A DNA stretch of 64,000 nt from Actinomadura flavalba DSM 45200 (GTDB lineage: Bacteria; Actinomycetota; Actinomycetes; Streptosporangiales; Streptosporangiaceae). Where the stretch lies: positions 372,001 through 436,000 of the forward strand of contig NZ_KB894096.1 in the NCBI RefSeq assembly GCF_000374305.1, in the 5' to 3' direction. The notes under the pieces were generated by a model, which did no database searches, was not told the DNA's origin, and saw nothing but the letters and a program-made list of their open reading frames with translations. A program made the translations under genes and the position numbers. The number at the start of each line of letters is the position of its first letter. Positions within the stretch are counted from its first letter, which is position 1. Below, one piece after another: positions 1-8,434 of this stretch.

Positions 1-1636
1 CGTCGGGGTTGGTGGTGTTGGGCAGGTCTTCGTTCTCGCTGAACTCGTCGACGCAGGCGGCGAGCAGGTGCTGGACGCGCATGCCCTTGGTGCCGGTGTC
101 GAGGAACTGCTTGATGGCCATTTTCTTGGCCCGGTCGACGATGTTCTGGATCATCGCGCCGGAGTTGAAGTCCTTGAAGTAGAGGACTTCCTTGTCGCCG
201 TTGGCGTAGGTGACTTCGAGGAAGCGGTTCTCCTCGGTCTCGGTGTACATCCGCTCGACGACGCGCTGGATCATGGCGTCGACGGTGGCGCCGGTGTTGT
301 CGCCGTGTTCGCCGACGTCGTCGGGGTGCAGGGGCAGGCCCGGCAGGATGTACTTGGAGAAGATGTCCTTGGCGGCTTCGGCGTCGGGCCGCTCGATCTT
401 GATCTTGACGTCGAGCCGTCCGGGCCGCAGGATCGCCGGGTCGATCATGTCCTCGCGGTTGGAGGCGCCGATGACGATGACGTTCTCCAGCCCCTCGACG
501 CCGTCGATCTCGCTGAGGAGCTGCGGGACGATGGTGTTCTCCACGTCGGAGGAGACGCCGGAACCGCGGGTGCGGAAGATGGAGTCCATCTCGTCGAAGA
601 ACACGATGACGGGCGTGCCGGCGGACGCCTTCTCCCGGGCGCGCTGGAAGACGAGCCGGATGTGGCGCTCGGTCTCGCCGACGTACTTGTTGAGGAGTTC
701 GGGGCCCTTGATGTTGAGGAAGAAGCTCTTGCCCTCCTCGCCGGTCTGTTCGGCGACCTTCTTGGCGAGGGAGTTGGCGACGGCCTTGGCGATGAGCGTC
801 TTTCCGCAGCCGGGGGGCCCGTAGAGCAGGACGCCCTTGGGCGGCCGGAGCTGGTGCTCGCGGAAGAGGTCGGCGTGCAGGTAGGGCAGTTCGACGGCGT
901 CGCGGATCATTTCGATCTGGGAGCCGAGCCCGCCGATCTCCTCGTAGGAGATGTCGGGCACCTCTTCGAGGACGAGTTCTTCGACCTCGGCCTTGTGGAT
1001 CTTCTCGTAGGCGTAGCCGGAGCGGGGTTCGAGCATCAGGGAGTCGCCGGCGCGCAGCGGGAGGCCGCGCAGGGGTTCGGCGAGTTTGATGATGCGTTCC
1101 TCGTCGGCGTGCGCGATGACGAGGGCGCGTTCGCCGTCGTCGAGCAGTTCCTTGAGCATGACGACTTCGCCCTGCTCTTCGAAGCTGAGGGCTTCGACGA
1201 CGTTGAGGGCCTCGTTGAGCATGACCTCCTGGCCGCGCTTCAGGTCGTCGACGTCGACTCCGGGGCTGACGTTGACGCGGAGTTTGCGTCCCCCGGTGAA
1301 GATGTCGACGGTGCCGTCGTCGCGGGCGTCGAGGAAGACGCCGTAGCCGGAGGGGGGTTGGGCGAGCCGGTCGACCTCTTCCTTGAGGGCGACGATCTGC
1401 TCGCGTGCTTCTTTGAGGGTCGATACGAGACGTTCGTTCTGACCCGTCACGGCGGCCAGGTTGGCCTGTGCCTCATGGAGACGTTCTTCCAGTACCCGTA
1501 CTTGGCGCGGGGATTCCGCGAGTCTGCGTCGCAGTACGGAGATCTCCTCCTCCAGGAAGGACATCTGTGTCCGGAGGTCCTTGACCTCCTTGTCGTTCTG
1601 CGCGCTGCGCGCCCCAGCATCATCACGAGCGGCCAC
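1..1636 (-). CDS. mpa: Proteasome-associated AAA+ ATPase Mpa/ARC (3' end missing)
   Basis: Hexameric unfoldase that recognises Pup-tagged proteins and feeds them to the actinobacterial 20S proteasome. The reading begins at a GTG behind a strong GAGGAGGTGA ribosome site and runs off the left edge after about 545 codons; the family is near 590 residues, so only the C-terminal tail is missing. Visible in order: an N-terminal coiled coil (about residues 15-90, the Pup-binding region), OB domains, Walker A GPPGCGKT, Walker [10 protein letters not shown], and the arginine-finger region with AILRPGRLD. It is followed by trmI upstream on the same strand, separated by a hairpin terminator. The cut C-terminus should carry the proteasome-docking motif; it cannot be seen here. 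Identity is very secure. Confidence 0.96.
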   Translation of the reverse strand, partial: MAARDDAGARSAQNDKEVKDLRTQMSFLEEEISVLRRRLAESPRQVRVLEERLHEAQANLAAVTGQNERLVSTLKEAREQIVALKEEVDRLAQPPSGYGVFLDARDDGTVDIFTGGRKLRVNVSPGVDVDDLKRGQEVMLNEALNVVEALSFEEQGEVVMLKELLDDGERALVIAHADEERIIKLAEPLRGLPLRAGDSLMLEPRSGYAYEKIHKAEVEELVLEEVPDISYEEIGGLGSQIEMIRDAVELPYLHADLFREHQLRPPKGVLLYGPPGCGKTLIAKAVANSLAKKVAEQTGEEGKSFFLNIKGPELLNKYVGETERHIRLVFQRAREKASAGTPVIVFFDEMDSIFRTRGSGVSSDVENTIVPQLLSEIDGVEGLENVIVIGASNREDMIDPAILRPGRLDVKIKIERPDAEAAKDIFSKYILPGLPLHPDDVGEHGDNTGATVDAMIQRVVERMYTETEENRFLEVTYANGDKEVLYFKDFNSGAMIQNIVDRAKKMAIKQFLDTGTKGMRVQHLLAACVDEFSENEDLPNTTNPD

Positions 1637-1679
1637 GCCCCGTCACCTCCTCACGAAGAGAGCCGACGACCTAGTGAGG

Positions 1680-1707
1680 ACCCTACCTATCTCGGAGGCG
1701 TCCGTAA
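1680..1707 (-). promoter_or_regulatory. Candidate mpa promoter
   Basis: On the minus strand TTACGG and TAGGGT are separated by 16 nt, about 45 nt upstream of the mpa start. The -10 is a good actinobacterial match; the -35 is only fair. The rest of the 315-nt interval between mpa and trmI holds the trmI terminator and otherwise nothing I can identify. Confidence 0.35.
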
Positions 1708-1892
1708 CCTGCCCGTGCGGTTCTCCTGTGGCGGGCCGGGGCGGGCGGGCGGCGCCGGGGCCGTCCGGGGCGGGCTCGGCGCGGGGGCGCGGGGGCGGGT
1801 TCGTGCAGGCAGGGGCGTTGTGCGCGGGGCGTGTCGGCGTGCTGAGCTGGTGTGTTCGGCGGGGTGGGGTGCGGGCGGGCGGCCGCGTGAAT

Positions 1893-1945
1893 TTCGCGTT
1901 ACGCGGATGCCCGGGGCGGTGGTCCCGGGCGTGGCGTGACGCGAA
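1893..1945 (-). terminator. Two-tier hairpin terminator of trmI
   Basis: Lies just past the trmI stop. A 12-bp outer stem (1893-1904 with 1934-1945, one G-T pair) encloses a 7-bp GCCCGGG/CCCGGGC inner stem (1909-1915 with 1924-1930). There is no U-tract, as is common for terminators in high-GC actinobacteria. Confidence 0.6.
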
Positions 1946-1951
1946 TGTGAT

Positions 1952-2884
1952 CTACGCCTCTTCCGGCGTGTCGCCGGTGGCGGGGGCGGTGTCGAGGGGG
2001 GCGCCCTTGGCGGGACGGCGGCGCCGGGCGGGCGGGGTGACGCCGTCGGCGAGGCGGCGGGCGGTGACGAGGAAGCCGGTGTGGCCGATCATGCGGTGGT
2101 CGGGGCGGACGGCGAGTCCCTCGACGTGCCAGGAGCGCAGCAGCGTCTCGAAGGCGTAGGGCTCGGCGAAGGCGCCGTGGCCGCGCAGTTCTTCGACGAC
2201 GCGGGACATCTGGGTGGTGGTGGCGATGTAGACGCAGATCATGCCGCCGGGGATGAGGGCCTTGGCGGCGGCGTCGGCGACCTCCCAGGGGGCGAGCATG
2301 TCGAGGACGACGCGGTCGACGTCGGTTTCGGCGAGGGCGTCTTCGACGGAGCCGACGGTGAGGTTCCAGGAGGGGTGGGGTCCGCCGAAGAACTTCTCGA
2401 CGTTGGCGCGGGCGATGTCGGCGAAGTCGGCGCGGCGTTCGTAGGAGGACACGTGGCCGTGTTCGCCGACGGCGCGGAGGAGGAAGCAGGTGAGTGCGCC
2501 GGAGCCGGCGCCGGCCTCGACGACGCGGGCGCCGGGGAAGATGTCGGCCTGAGCGACGATCTGGGCGGCGTCCTTGGGGTAGACGACGGCGGCGCCGCGC
2601 GGCATGCGGACGGCGAAGTCGGTGAGCAGGGGCCGGAAGGCGAGGTATTCGACGGCGCCGGTGGAGCGGAAGACGGAGCCTTCGGGGCTGCCGATGATGT
2701 CCTCGTGCGGGATGGAGCCCTTGTGGGAGTGGTAGACCTTGCCGGGCTGGAGGGTGATGGTGTTGATGCGGCCCTTGGGGTCGGTGAGCTGAACCTGGTC
2801 GCCGGGGCGGAACGGGCCGTGCGGGATGCGGCCGGTCGCGGTCGTGGCGGGGGTGGGCTGTGCGGGGGTGGCGGGTTCGCTCAT
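1952..2884 (-). CDS. trmI: tRNA (adenine-58-N1)-methyltransferase TrmI
   Basis: SAM-dependent enzyme that makes m1A58 in the T-loop of tRNAs; the mycobacterial counterpart next to mpa is Rv2118c. The 310-residue protein has the small N-terminal beta domain followed by a Rossmann methyltransferase fold with motif I VEAGAGSGALT and the D-x-L-A-P-W motif (DMLAPWEV) of this family. The ATG is preferred over an upstream in-frame TTG because a TAACCT box lies 8 nt before it, indicating a leaderless transcript. The C-terminal 35 residues are a basic, proline/alanine-rich tail of no evident function. The neighbouring gene order mpa-trmI is conserved in actinobacteria. Confidence 0.93.
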   Translation of the reverse strand: MSEPATPAQPTPATTATGRIPHGPFRPGDQVQLTDPKGRINTITLQPGKVYHSHKGSIPHEDIIGSPEGSVFRSTGAVEYLAFRPLLTDFAVRMPRGAAVVYPKDAAQIVAQADIFPGARVVEAGAGSGALTCFLLRAVGEHGHVSSYERRADFADIARANVEKFFGGPHPSWNLTVGSVEDALAETDVDRVVLDMLAPWEVADAAAKALIPGGMICVYIATTTQMSRVVEELRGHGAFAEPYAFETLLRSWHVEGLAVRPDHRMIGHTGFLVTARRLADGVTPPARRRRPAKGAPLDTAPATGDTPEEA

Positions 2885-2892
2885 GGGGGTCA

Positions 2893-2898
2893 AGGTTA
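2893..2898 (-). promoter_or_regulatory. -10 box of leaderless trmI
   Basis: TAACCT on the minus strand, 8 nt before the ATG at 2884, with no Shine-Dalgarno sequence between. It decides the start in favour of ATG 2884. Confidence 0.5.
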
Positions 2899-2939
2899 GC
2901 GGCGCGGTGGACCGGTTCCGCTGGTGAGCGCGGCGGGGG

Positions 2940-4115
2940 TCAGCGTCCGGCGAAGGCGCGGTCGACGTCGGTGAGGACGAGGACGCCGTAGACGGTGCCG
3001 TCGGGTTCGGTGAGGAGGTATTCGGCGGCGGGGGCGCGGCGGAGGGCGTCGATGAGGGTGTCGCCGGCGAGGTCGGCGGGCAGGGTGCGGTCGGCGTCGA
3101 GGGTGCGGGCGAGGTCGCCGGTGGGTATCCAGGGGCGGCGGTGCTCGGGGGTGGCGGTGACGGCCTGTTCGCTGACGATGCCGCGGGGGTTGCCGTCGTG
3201 GTCGGTGACGACGATGGCGCCGGCGTGGTCGGCCTGGGCGCGGCGGACGGCTTCGGCGAGGGGGACGTCGGCGGTGACGAGGGCGGCGCGGCGGGCGAGG
3301 GCGCGGGCGTTGAGGCGGGGGATGCGGTCGCGGACGTGTTCGGCGCGGAGGGCCTGGGTGGCGCCGACCCAGATGAAGGAGGCGATGAGGGCGGACCAGA
3401 TGAGGGTGAGCCAGCCGATGCCGTCGCCGGTGCCGGTGGTGGCGAGGACGGCGCCGCCGAGGAGGCAGAGGAGGGCGACGCCGCGGCCGATCCAGGCGGC
3501 GGCGACGCCGCCGTCGCGAGGCCGTCCGGTGATCTTCCAGACGGCGGCGCGGACGACGCGTCCGCCGTCGAGGGGCAGGCCGGGCAGGAGGTTGAAGAGG
3601 CCGACGAGGAGGTTGGCGAAGGTGAGGGCGTCGACGAGGAGCAGGGCGACGGGCGGGAGGGGCAGCAGGAGGTGGGCGAGGATGCCGAGGCCGGCGAGGA
3701 CGAGGTTGGTGAGGGGTCCGGCGAAGGCGATGAGGAATTCGTGGCGGGGGGTGGGTGATTCGCGTTCGATGGCGGTTTCGCCGCCGAGGATGTGGAGGGT
3801 GACCGAGCGGACGGGGAGGCCGAGGGCGCGGGCGGTGACGGCGTGGCTGAGTTCGTGGACGAACACCGAGCCGTAGAGCAGGACGGCGTAGGTGAACGCG
3901 ACGGCGTAGCTGCCGGGCTGGGCGATGACGTCGCGGACCTGGGACTCGAAGAGCAGGGTGATGACGGCGGCGACGACGAACCAGCTCGGTGAGACGTAGA
4001 CGGGGACGCCGAAGGGGCGTCCGAAGGGGATGCCGGGGCTGCGCGGGGGCTGTCCGGGGCCGTCGGGGCCGTTGCCGGCGGGGGTTCCGGGGGCCGAGGG
4101 CGCGCTGTTGGTCAC
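2940..4115 (-). CDS. Site-2 protease family zinc metalloprotease with CBS domains (Rip3-like)
   Basis: Membrane-embedded M50 protease that probably cleaves a transmembrane substrate. Of 391 residues, the first 30 are Gly/Pro-rich and cytosolic. Membrane segments follow, with the zinc motif HELSH at residues 87-91 and the third-ligand motif NLLPGLPLDGG at about 175-185. The C-terminal 130 residues resemble a pair of CBS domains (including GIVSEQAV and a final YGVLVLTDV), which usually sense nucleotides. Length and layout match mycobacterial Rip3 (Rv2625c). The GTG start lies 7 nt behind a TAGCAT box, so the mRNA is probably leaderless. The gene diverges from the RecB-like nuclease gene; the substrate is unknown. 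Confidence 0.85.
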   Translation of the reverse strand: MTNSAPSAPGTPAGNGPDGPGQPPRSPGIPFGRPFGVPVYVSPSWFVVAAVITLLFESQVRDVIAQPGSYAVAFTYAVLLYGSVFVHELSHAVTARALGLPVRSVTLHILGGETAIERESPTPRHEFLIAFAGPLTNLVLAGLGILAHLLLPLPPVALLLVDALTFANLLVGLFNLLPGLPLDGGRVVRAAVWKITGRPRDGGVAAAWIGRGVALLCLLGGAVLATTGTGDGIGWLTLIWSALIASFIWVGATQALRAEHVRDRIPRLNARALARRAALVTADVPLAEAVRRAQADHAGAIVVTDHDGNPRGIVSEQAVTATPEHRRPWIPTGDLARTLDADRTLPADLAGDTLIDALRRAPAAEYLLTEPDGTVYGVLVLTDVDRAFAGR

Positions 4116-4122
4116 GGTGTCG

Positions 4123-4128
4123 ATGCTA
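4123..4128 (-). promoter_or_regulatory. -10 box of the leaderless site-2 protease gene
   Basis: TAGCAT on the minus strand, 7 nt before the GTG at 4115; no ribosome-binding site is present. It pairs with an oppositely oriented box at 4251-4256 in the same divergent intergenic region. Confidence 0.45.
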
Positions 4129-4250
4129 CGGCCCCGGCGGGGGTGGCGGCCCGGCGGGCCGGGCGCGTGGCCTGCGGCGGGCCGGGGGCGGGTGCGGGTG
4201 GGACATGCGCGGGGGGTGCGGGGGTGGCGGGATTCGTCGGGGGTCTCGCC

Positions 4251-4256
4251 TACGCT
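4251..4256 (+). promoter_or_regulatory. -10 box of the leaderless RecB-like nuclease gene
   Basis: TACGCT, 8 nt before the ATG at 4265, with no Shine-Dalgarno sequence. It supports the ATG over the many upstream in-frame alternatives. Confidence 0.45.
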
Positions 4257-4264
4257 GCTGGGTC

Positions 4265-5173
4265 ATGACGACGGAGACGGATGCGGGGACGGGTGCGGCG
4301 CCGGTGGGGGCGGCGGGGTCGCTGTCGCCGTCGCGGGCCGGGGATTTCATGACGTGCCCGTTGCTGTACCGGTTCCGGGTGATCGACCGGATTCCGGAGA
4401 AGTCGTCGCCGGCGCAGGTGCGCGGCACGCTGGTGCACGCGGTGCTGGAGCGGCTGTACGACCTTCCGGCGGAGCGGCGGACGGTCGCGGCGGCGGTGGA
4501 GCTGCTGGGGCCGGAGTGGGAGCGGCTGCTGGCCGAGGGGCCGGAGCTGGCGGACCTGTTCGACGGCGACGGCGGCGACGCGGACGGCGCGCGGCGCGGG
4601 GCGTGGCTGGAGCAGGCGAAGGAGCAGGTGGAGCGGTATTTCACGTTGGAGGACCCGACGCGGCTGGAGCCGGCCGAGCGTGAGGTGTTCGTGGAGACGG
4701 TGCTGCCGTCGGGGTTGCGGTTGCGGGGGTTCATCGACCGGGTGGACGTGGCGCCGGCGGGTCAGGTGCGGATCGTCGACTACAAGACGGGCACGGCGCC
4801 GCGTGCGGACTTCGAGGCGCGGGCGCTGTTCCAGATGAAGTTCTACGCGCTGGTGGTGTGGCGGTTGCGGGGTGAGGTCCCGGCGCTGCTGCAACTGATG
4901 TACCTGGGCAACGGCGAGGTGCTGCGCTACCAGCCGGACGAGGCGGATCTGCGGGCGACGGAGCGGAAGGTGGAGGCGCTGTGGGCGGCGATCCGCCGCG
5001 CGATGGACACGGGCGAGTGGCGTCCGCGCCGCAGCCGCCTGTGCGGCTGGTGCGACCACCAGTCCCGCTGCCCGGAGTGGGGCGGCACGCCCCCGCCGCT
5101 GCCCCTGGTCCCGGTCCCCCGCGTGTCCCCCGCAGACGTCGAGTCGGCAGCACGCGAGCAACACGATGTCTGA
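4265..5173 (+). CDS. RecB-family PD-(D/E)XK exonuclease with predicted Fe-S cluster
   Basis: Predicted DNA nuclease, 302 residues. The nuclease core is visible as GTLVHAVLE (motif-I histidine), GFIDRVDV (catalytic Asp) and RIVDYKTG (Asp/Lys). One cysteine near the N-terminus (FMTCPLLYRF) and three near the C-terminus (CGWCDHQSRC) reproduce the four-cysteine [4Fe-4S] arrangement of AddB/Cas4-type nucleases. The orthologue beside trmI in mycobacteria is Rv2119. There is no helicase domain and no cas gene nearby, so a repair or end-processing role is more likely than CRISPR adaptation. The last 30 residues are proline-rich. Confidence 0.87.
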   Translation: MTTETDAGTGAAPVGAAGSLSPSRAGDFMTCPLLYRFRVIDRIPEKSSPAQVRGTLVHAVLERLYDLPAERRTVAAAVELLGPEWERLLAEGPELADLFDGDGGDADGARRGAWLEQAKEQVERYFTLEDPTRLEPAEREVFVETVLPSGLRLRGFIDRVDVAPAGQVRIVDYKTGTAPRADFEARALFQMKFYALVVWRLRGEVPALLQLMYLGNGEVLRYQPDEADLRATERKVEALWAAIRRAMDTGEWRPRRSRLCGWCDHQSRCPEWGGTPPPLPLVPVPRVSPADVESAAREQHDV

Positions 5174-5225
5174 AACAAGAGCCGCCGACCCGATAAAATC
5201 GGACGTGATCCCGAACCCCGTGAAC

Positions 5226-5361
5226 GTTCGGGGCCGCGTGCGGCTGGACTGAGGAGCGAAGGTCGCCCTGCGACCAAGCGACGAGGGAAGCCGCACGCCA
5301 CAGAGGCCCCGAACCGTCGCGGCTCCGCCGCGACCATGAGCACAGTCCTCCTTGGGGAGGA
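5226..5361. other. Structured intergenic element with three consecutive hairpins
   Basis: The first unit is a nested structure. A perfect 10-bp stem (5226-5235 with 5305-5314) stacks on a second perfect 10-bp stem (5236-5245 with 5289-5298), which encloses a GGTCGC/GCGACC hairpin (5261-5275). Two further hairpins follow at 5316-5334 (GTCGCGG/CCGCGAC) and 5346-5361 (TCCTCC/GGAGGA). No ORF fits. The element lies between the nuclease stop and the kinase start, both on the plus strand, so it may terminate, attenuate or be a repeat unit; transcription is not shown. Confidence 0.55.
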
Positions 5362-5419
5362 TCGCGGTTCAGCGTTCAGGAGGGGGGATCACCCGGGGTG
5401 ACCTCCTAGGGTGAGAAGC

Positions 5420-6643
5420 GTGTCACCCCGCATCCGCGCTCTCGGCGCCTGTGTCGCCTGGTTGAAGGCCCGTCCGCAGGCGGCCGACGGCGTGCTCGCG
5501 CTGGTGTTGCTGGCGGTGGGGCTGCCGCAGATGCTGTTGCAGCCGCTGCCGGAGGACATGGCGGGCATGTGGCGCGAGCCGGACGGGTGGCAGGTCGCGG
5601 CGACGGCGCTGATGGCGGCGTCGCTGACGTTGCGGCGCCGGTGTCCGATGGCGGTGCTGGTGGCGGTGCTGGCGTTGAGCCTGCCGTTGACGTTGCGGGG
5701 GTACGCGCCGTCGCTGGTGGACATGGTGGCGGTGTTCCTGGCGGTGTACGGGGTGGCGGCGCACCGGCCGCTGGCGCGCAGCGCGCTGGGGGGCGTGCTG
5801 GGGCTGGCGGTGTTCAACCTGACGTTGCTGGTCCTGCCGACCACCGTCGATTTCATGGGGTACATGACGAACAACCTGCTGCTGGTGGGTGTGTGGGTGC
5901 TGGGGCGGAACCTGCGGATGCGCCGGTTGTACTTCGCCGAACTGGAGGACCGCGCGGCGCGGCTGGAGCGGGTGCGGGGCACGGACGCGCGGGCGGCGCG
6001 GATCGAGGAGCGGTCGCGGATCGCGCGGGAGCTGCACGACGTGGTGGCGCACCACGTGAGCGTGATGACGGTGCAGGCGGGCGCGGCAAGGCGGATCATC
6101 GACCGTAATCCGGCGGGGGCGCGGGAGGCGATGTCGACGATCGAGGAGGTCGGGCGGACGGCGCTGAGCGAGATGCGGCGGATCGTCGGGGTGCTGCGCA
6201 CCGACCGGGACGCCGACGCGGGCGGCGGCGGGGAGCTGGCGCCGCAGCCGGGGCTGGGTGATCTGGCGTCGCTGCTGGACCATCTGCGGGAGACGGGCCT
6301 GTCGGTGCAGTTGTGGATCGAGGGTGAGGCGCGGTCGCCGTCGCCGGGGGTGGACGTGGCGGCGTTCCGGCTGATCCAGGAGGCGCTGACGAACACGTTG
6401 AAGCACGCGGGGCCGCAGGCGCGGGCGTGGGTGCGGGTGCGGTACGGGGCGTCGGATCTGACGGTGGAGGTCGAGGACGACGGCCGCGGCACCGCGACGA
6501 TCATGGCGGGGGCGGAGGAGCGTCCGGGGCACGGCCTGGTCGGGATGTACGAGCGGGTCGCGTTGTACGGCGGGGAGTTGAAGATCGGGCCCCGGGTGGG
6601 GGGCGGGTTCGGGGTGCGGGCCCGGTTCCCGCTGGAGGCGTGA
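5420..6643 (+). CDS. Sensor histidine kinase, NarL/DesK type
   Basis: Membrane sensor that autophosphorylates and passes phosphate to the next gene's regulator. The N-terminal 150 residues form about five membrane helices with very short loops, so sensing is probably within the membrane. The HisKA_3 H-box IARELHDVVAHHVSVM and a HATPase_c domain with N-box (EALTNTLKHA) and DDGRG/GHGLVGM G-boxes follow. GTG 5420 is chosen over GTG 5411 because a TAGGGT box ends 7 nt before 5420 and no ribosome site is present. The kinase, regulator and ABC exporter order suggests a cell-envelope or antimicrobial stress module; the signal is unknown. Confidence 0.9.
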   Translation: MSPRIRALGACVAWLKARPQAADGVLALVLLAVGLPQMLLQPLPEDMAGMWREPDGWQVAATALMAASLTLRRRCPMAVLVAVLALSLPLTLRGYAPSLVDMVAVFLAVYGVAAHRPLARSALGGVLGLAVFNLTLLVLPTTVDFMGYMTNNLLLVGVWVLGRNLRMRRLYFAELEDRAARLERVRGTDARAARIEERSRIARELHDVVAHHVSVMTVQAGAARRIIDRNPAGAREAMSTIEEVGRTALSEMRRIVGVLRTDRDADAGGGGELAPQPGLGDLASLLDHLRETGLSVQLWIEGEARSPSPGVDVAAFRLIQEALTNTLKHAGPQARAWVRVRYGASDLTVEVEDDGRGTATIMAGAEERPGHGLVGMYERVALYGGELKIGPRVGGGFGVRARFPLEA

Positions 6644-6752
6644 GGCCGGTGCCCCGGCCGGGCGGCGCGGGTCGTCGCCGGGCGGGGTGCGGGCGTAGGT
6701 TGGGCGCGGTGGCGCAGGGCCGCCGGGTGGCGAGGGTGAGCGGAGCGAGCGG

Positions 6753-7433
6753 TTGAGCGCGGTACGGGTGCTGCTGGTGGACGACCAGCCGTTGCTGCGG
6801 ACGGGGTTCCGGCTGATCCTGGAGGCCGAGGCGGACATCGCGGTCGTCGGGGAGGCCGGGGACGGCGCGGTGGCGGTGGAGCTGACGCGGTCGCTGCTGC
6901 CGGACGTGGTCCTGATGGACATCCGGATGCCGGGCGTCGACGGGATCGAGGCGACGCGGCGGATCATCCGGGACGGCGCGGCGTCGCATGATCCGCGGGT
7001 GCTGATCCTGACGACGTTCGACCTGGACGAGTACGTGATCGAGGCGGTGCGGGCGGGCGCGTCGGGGTTCCTGCTGAAGGACTCGCCGCCGGAGGACCTG
7101 GTGGCGGCGATCCGGATCGTGGCCGACGGCGACGCGATCGTGGCGCCGAGCGTGACGCGGCGGCTGCTGGACAAGTTCGCGTCGCGGCTGCCGGCGGTGC
7201 GGGACGCGGCGCCGCCGCCGGGGCTGAACACGCTGACCGAGCGGGAGCGCGAGGTGCTGACGCACGTGGCGCGGGGCCGGTCGAACGCGGAGATCGCGGC
7301 GGAGCTGGTCGTGAGCGAGACGACGGTGAAGACGCACGTGGGCAACGTGCTGTCGAAGCTGGGCCTGCGCGACCGGGTGCAGGCGGTGGTGTACGCGTAC
7401 GAGACGGGGCTGAGCCGTCCGGGCCAGACGTGA
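6753..7433 (+). CDS. Response regulator, NarL/LuxR family
   Basis: Partner of the preceding histidine kinase; 226 residues. The receiver domain shows the acidic pair VDDQ near residue 10 and the phosphoacceptor Asp56 in VLMDIRMPG. A C-terminal LuxR-type helix-turn-helix begins at LTEREREVLTHVARG and contains NAEIAAEL and TVKTHVGNVLSKL. The start is a TTG with a GGAG ribosome site 7 nt upstream; no better start exists. It lies 109 nt after the kinase gene. A likely target is the ABC exporter 200 nt downstream, inferred from position only. Confidence 0.92.
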   Translation: MSAVRVLLVDDQPLLRTGFRLILEAEADIAVVGEAGDGAVAVELTRSLLPDVVLMDIRMPGVDGIEATRRIIRDGAASHDPRVLILTTFDLDEYVIEAVRAGASGFLLKDSPPEDLVAAIRIVADGDAIVAPSVTRRLLDKFASRLPAVRDAAPPPGLNTLTEREREVLTHVARGRSNAEIAAELVVSETTVKTHVGNVLSKLGLRDRVQAVVYAYETGLSRPGQT

Positions 7434-7440
7434 CCGGCCT

Positions 7441-7471
7441 CGGGGTGCGACCCCGACTCAGGGCGGGGTCG
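7441..7471 (+). other. Mutually exclusive hairpins after the response regulator gene
   Basis: CGGGGT (7441-7446) can pair with ACCCCG (7450-7455). The same ACCCCG, extended to CGACCCCG (7448-7455), can instead pair with CGGGGTCG (7464-7471). The arrangement could be a simple terminator or an attenuator-like switch ahead of the ABC exporter operon. No U-tract and no leader peptide are seen. Confidence 0.35.
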
Positions 7472-7639
7472 TCCTACTCCTGAAGGACCAGAGGGCCGGG
7501 GGGTCTCCTGCCTTCGGCGGACCGTGAAGTCCCTTCCGGAGACTCATCCGCGGGCCGCGAGCGGCTTCTACTGTTCTGTGGTGAGGGACGGCCCGCACGG
7601 GCCGGCCCGGTCGTATCCGCGGATCTGAGGGAGCCTTTC

Positions 7640-8434
7640 GTGACGAACACCGCCCCATCGACCACTGACGCGCACGCCGCGCCCGGGGCGGGTGACTTCG
7701 CCGCCTCGGCCCACCGGGTCGTCAAGGCGTACGGCCGCGGGGACGCGGAGGTCATCGCCCTGGACGGGGTGACGGTCGGCATCCCGCGCGGCCGGTTCAC
7801 CGCCATCATGGGCCCGTCGGGGTCGGGCAAGTCGACGCTGATGCACTGCATGGCCGGGCTGGACTCGGTCACCTCCGGTGAGGTCAGCATCGGCGACACC
7901 GTCCTGACCGGCATGAAGGACAAGCATCTGACGCGGCTGCGCCGCGACAAGATCGGGTTCGTGTTCCAGGCGTTCAACCTGGTGCCGACGCTGACGGCGC
8001 TGGAGAACATCACGCTGCCGATGGGCATCGCGGGCCGCAAGCCCGACGCCGAGTGGCTCGACCGCGTCATCGACACCGTCGGGCTGCGGCCGCGCCTCAA
8101 GCACCGTCCGGCGGAGCTGTCGGGCGGGCAGCAGCAGCGGGTGGCGTGCGCGCGGGCGCTCGCGTCCCGCCCGGAGATCATCTTCGCGGACGAGCCGACC
8201 GGCAACCTCGACTCCCGATCGGGCGCCGAGGTGCTGGAGTTCCTGCGGGCGTCGGTGCGGGAGATGGGCCAGACGATCGTCATGGTCACCCACGACCCGT
8301 CGGCCGCCGCCTACTCCGACCAGGTGCTGTTCCTGTCCGACGGGCAGATCGTCGACACGATGGCGCAGCCGACGGCCGAGCGGGTGCTGGAGCGCATGAA
8401 GGGCTTCGACCAGCCGGGGGTCGGCGCCCGATGA
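7640..8434 (+). CDS. ABC transporter ATP-binding protein, MacB/LolD type
   Basis: Cytoplasmic ATPase of an exporter or lipoprotein-type mechanotransmission system; 264 residues. It has Walker A GPSGSGKST, the family Q-loop (FVFQAFNLVPTLTALENI), signature LSGGQQQRVA, Walker B IIFADEPTGNLDS and the H-loop VTHD. The GTG start has a GAGGGAG ribosome site 6 nt upstream. Its stop overlaps the permease start by ATGA, so the two are translationally coupled. A TACTGT box at 7569 could be a -10 with a leader of about 60 nt, but it has no convincing -35. Confidence 0.92.
   Translation: MTNTAPSTTDAHAAPGAGDFAASAHRVVKAYGRGDAEVIALDGVTVGIPRGRFTAIMGPSGSGKSTLMHCMAGLDSVTSGEVSIGDTVLTGMKDKHLTRLRRDKIGFVFQAFNLVPTLTALENITLPMGIAGRKPDAEWLDRVIDTVGLRPRLKHRPAELSGGQQQRVACARALASRPEIIFADEPTGNLDSRSGAEVLEFLRASVREMGQTIVMVTHDPSAAAYSDQVLFLSDGQIVDTMAQPTAERVLERMKGFDQPGVGAR

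Noticed and set aside
4265..5173. Cas4-like nuclease as part of a CRISPR system
   Set aside because: The Cys pattern is shared with AddB/RecB-like nucleases, no cas genes or spaced repeats are present, and the location beside trmI matches the conserved housekeeping gene.
4250..5296. Minus-strand reading of about 348 codons over the RecB-like nuclease
   Set aside because: Arg/His/Pro-rich shadow of the nuclease gene; no ribosome site and no recognisable domain.
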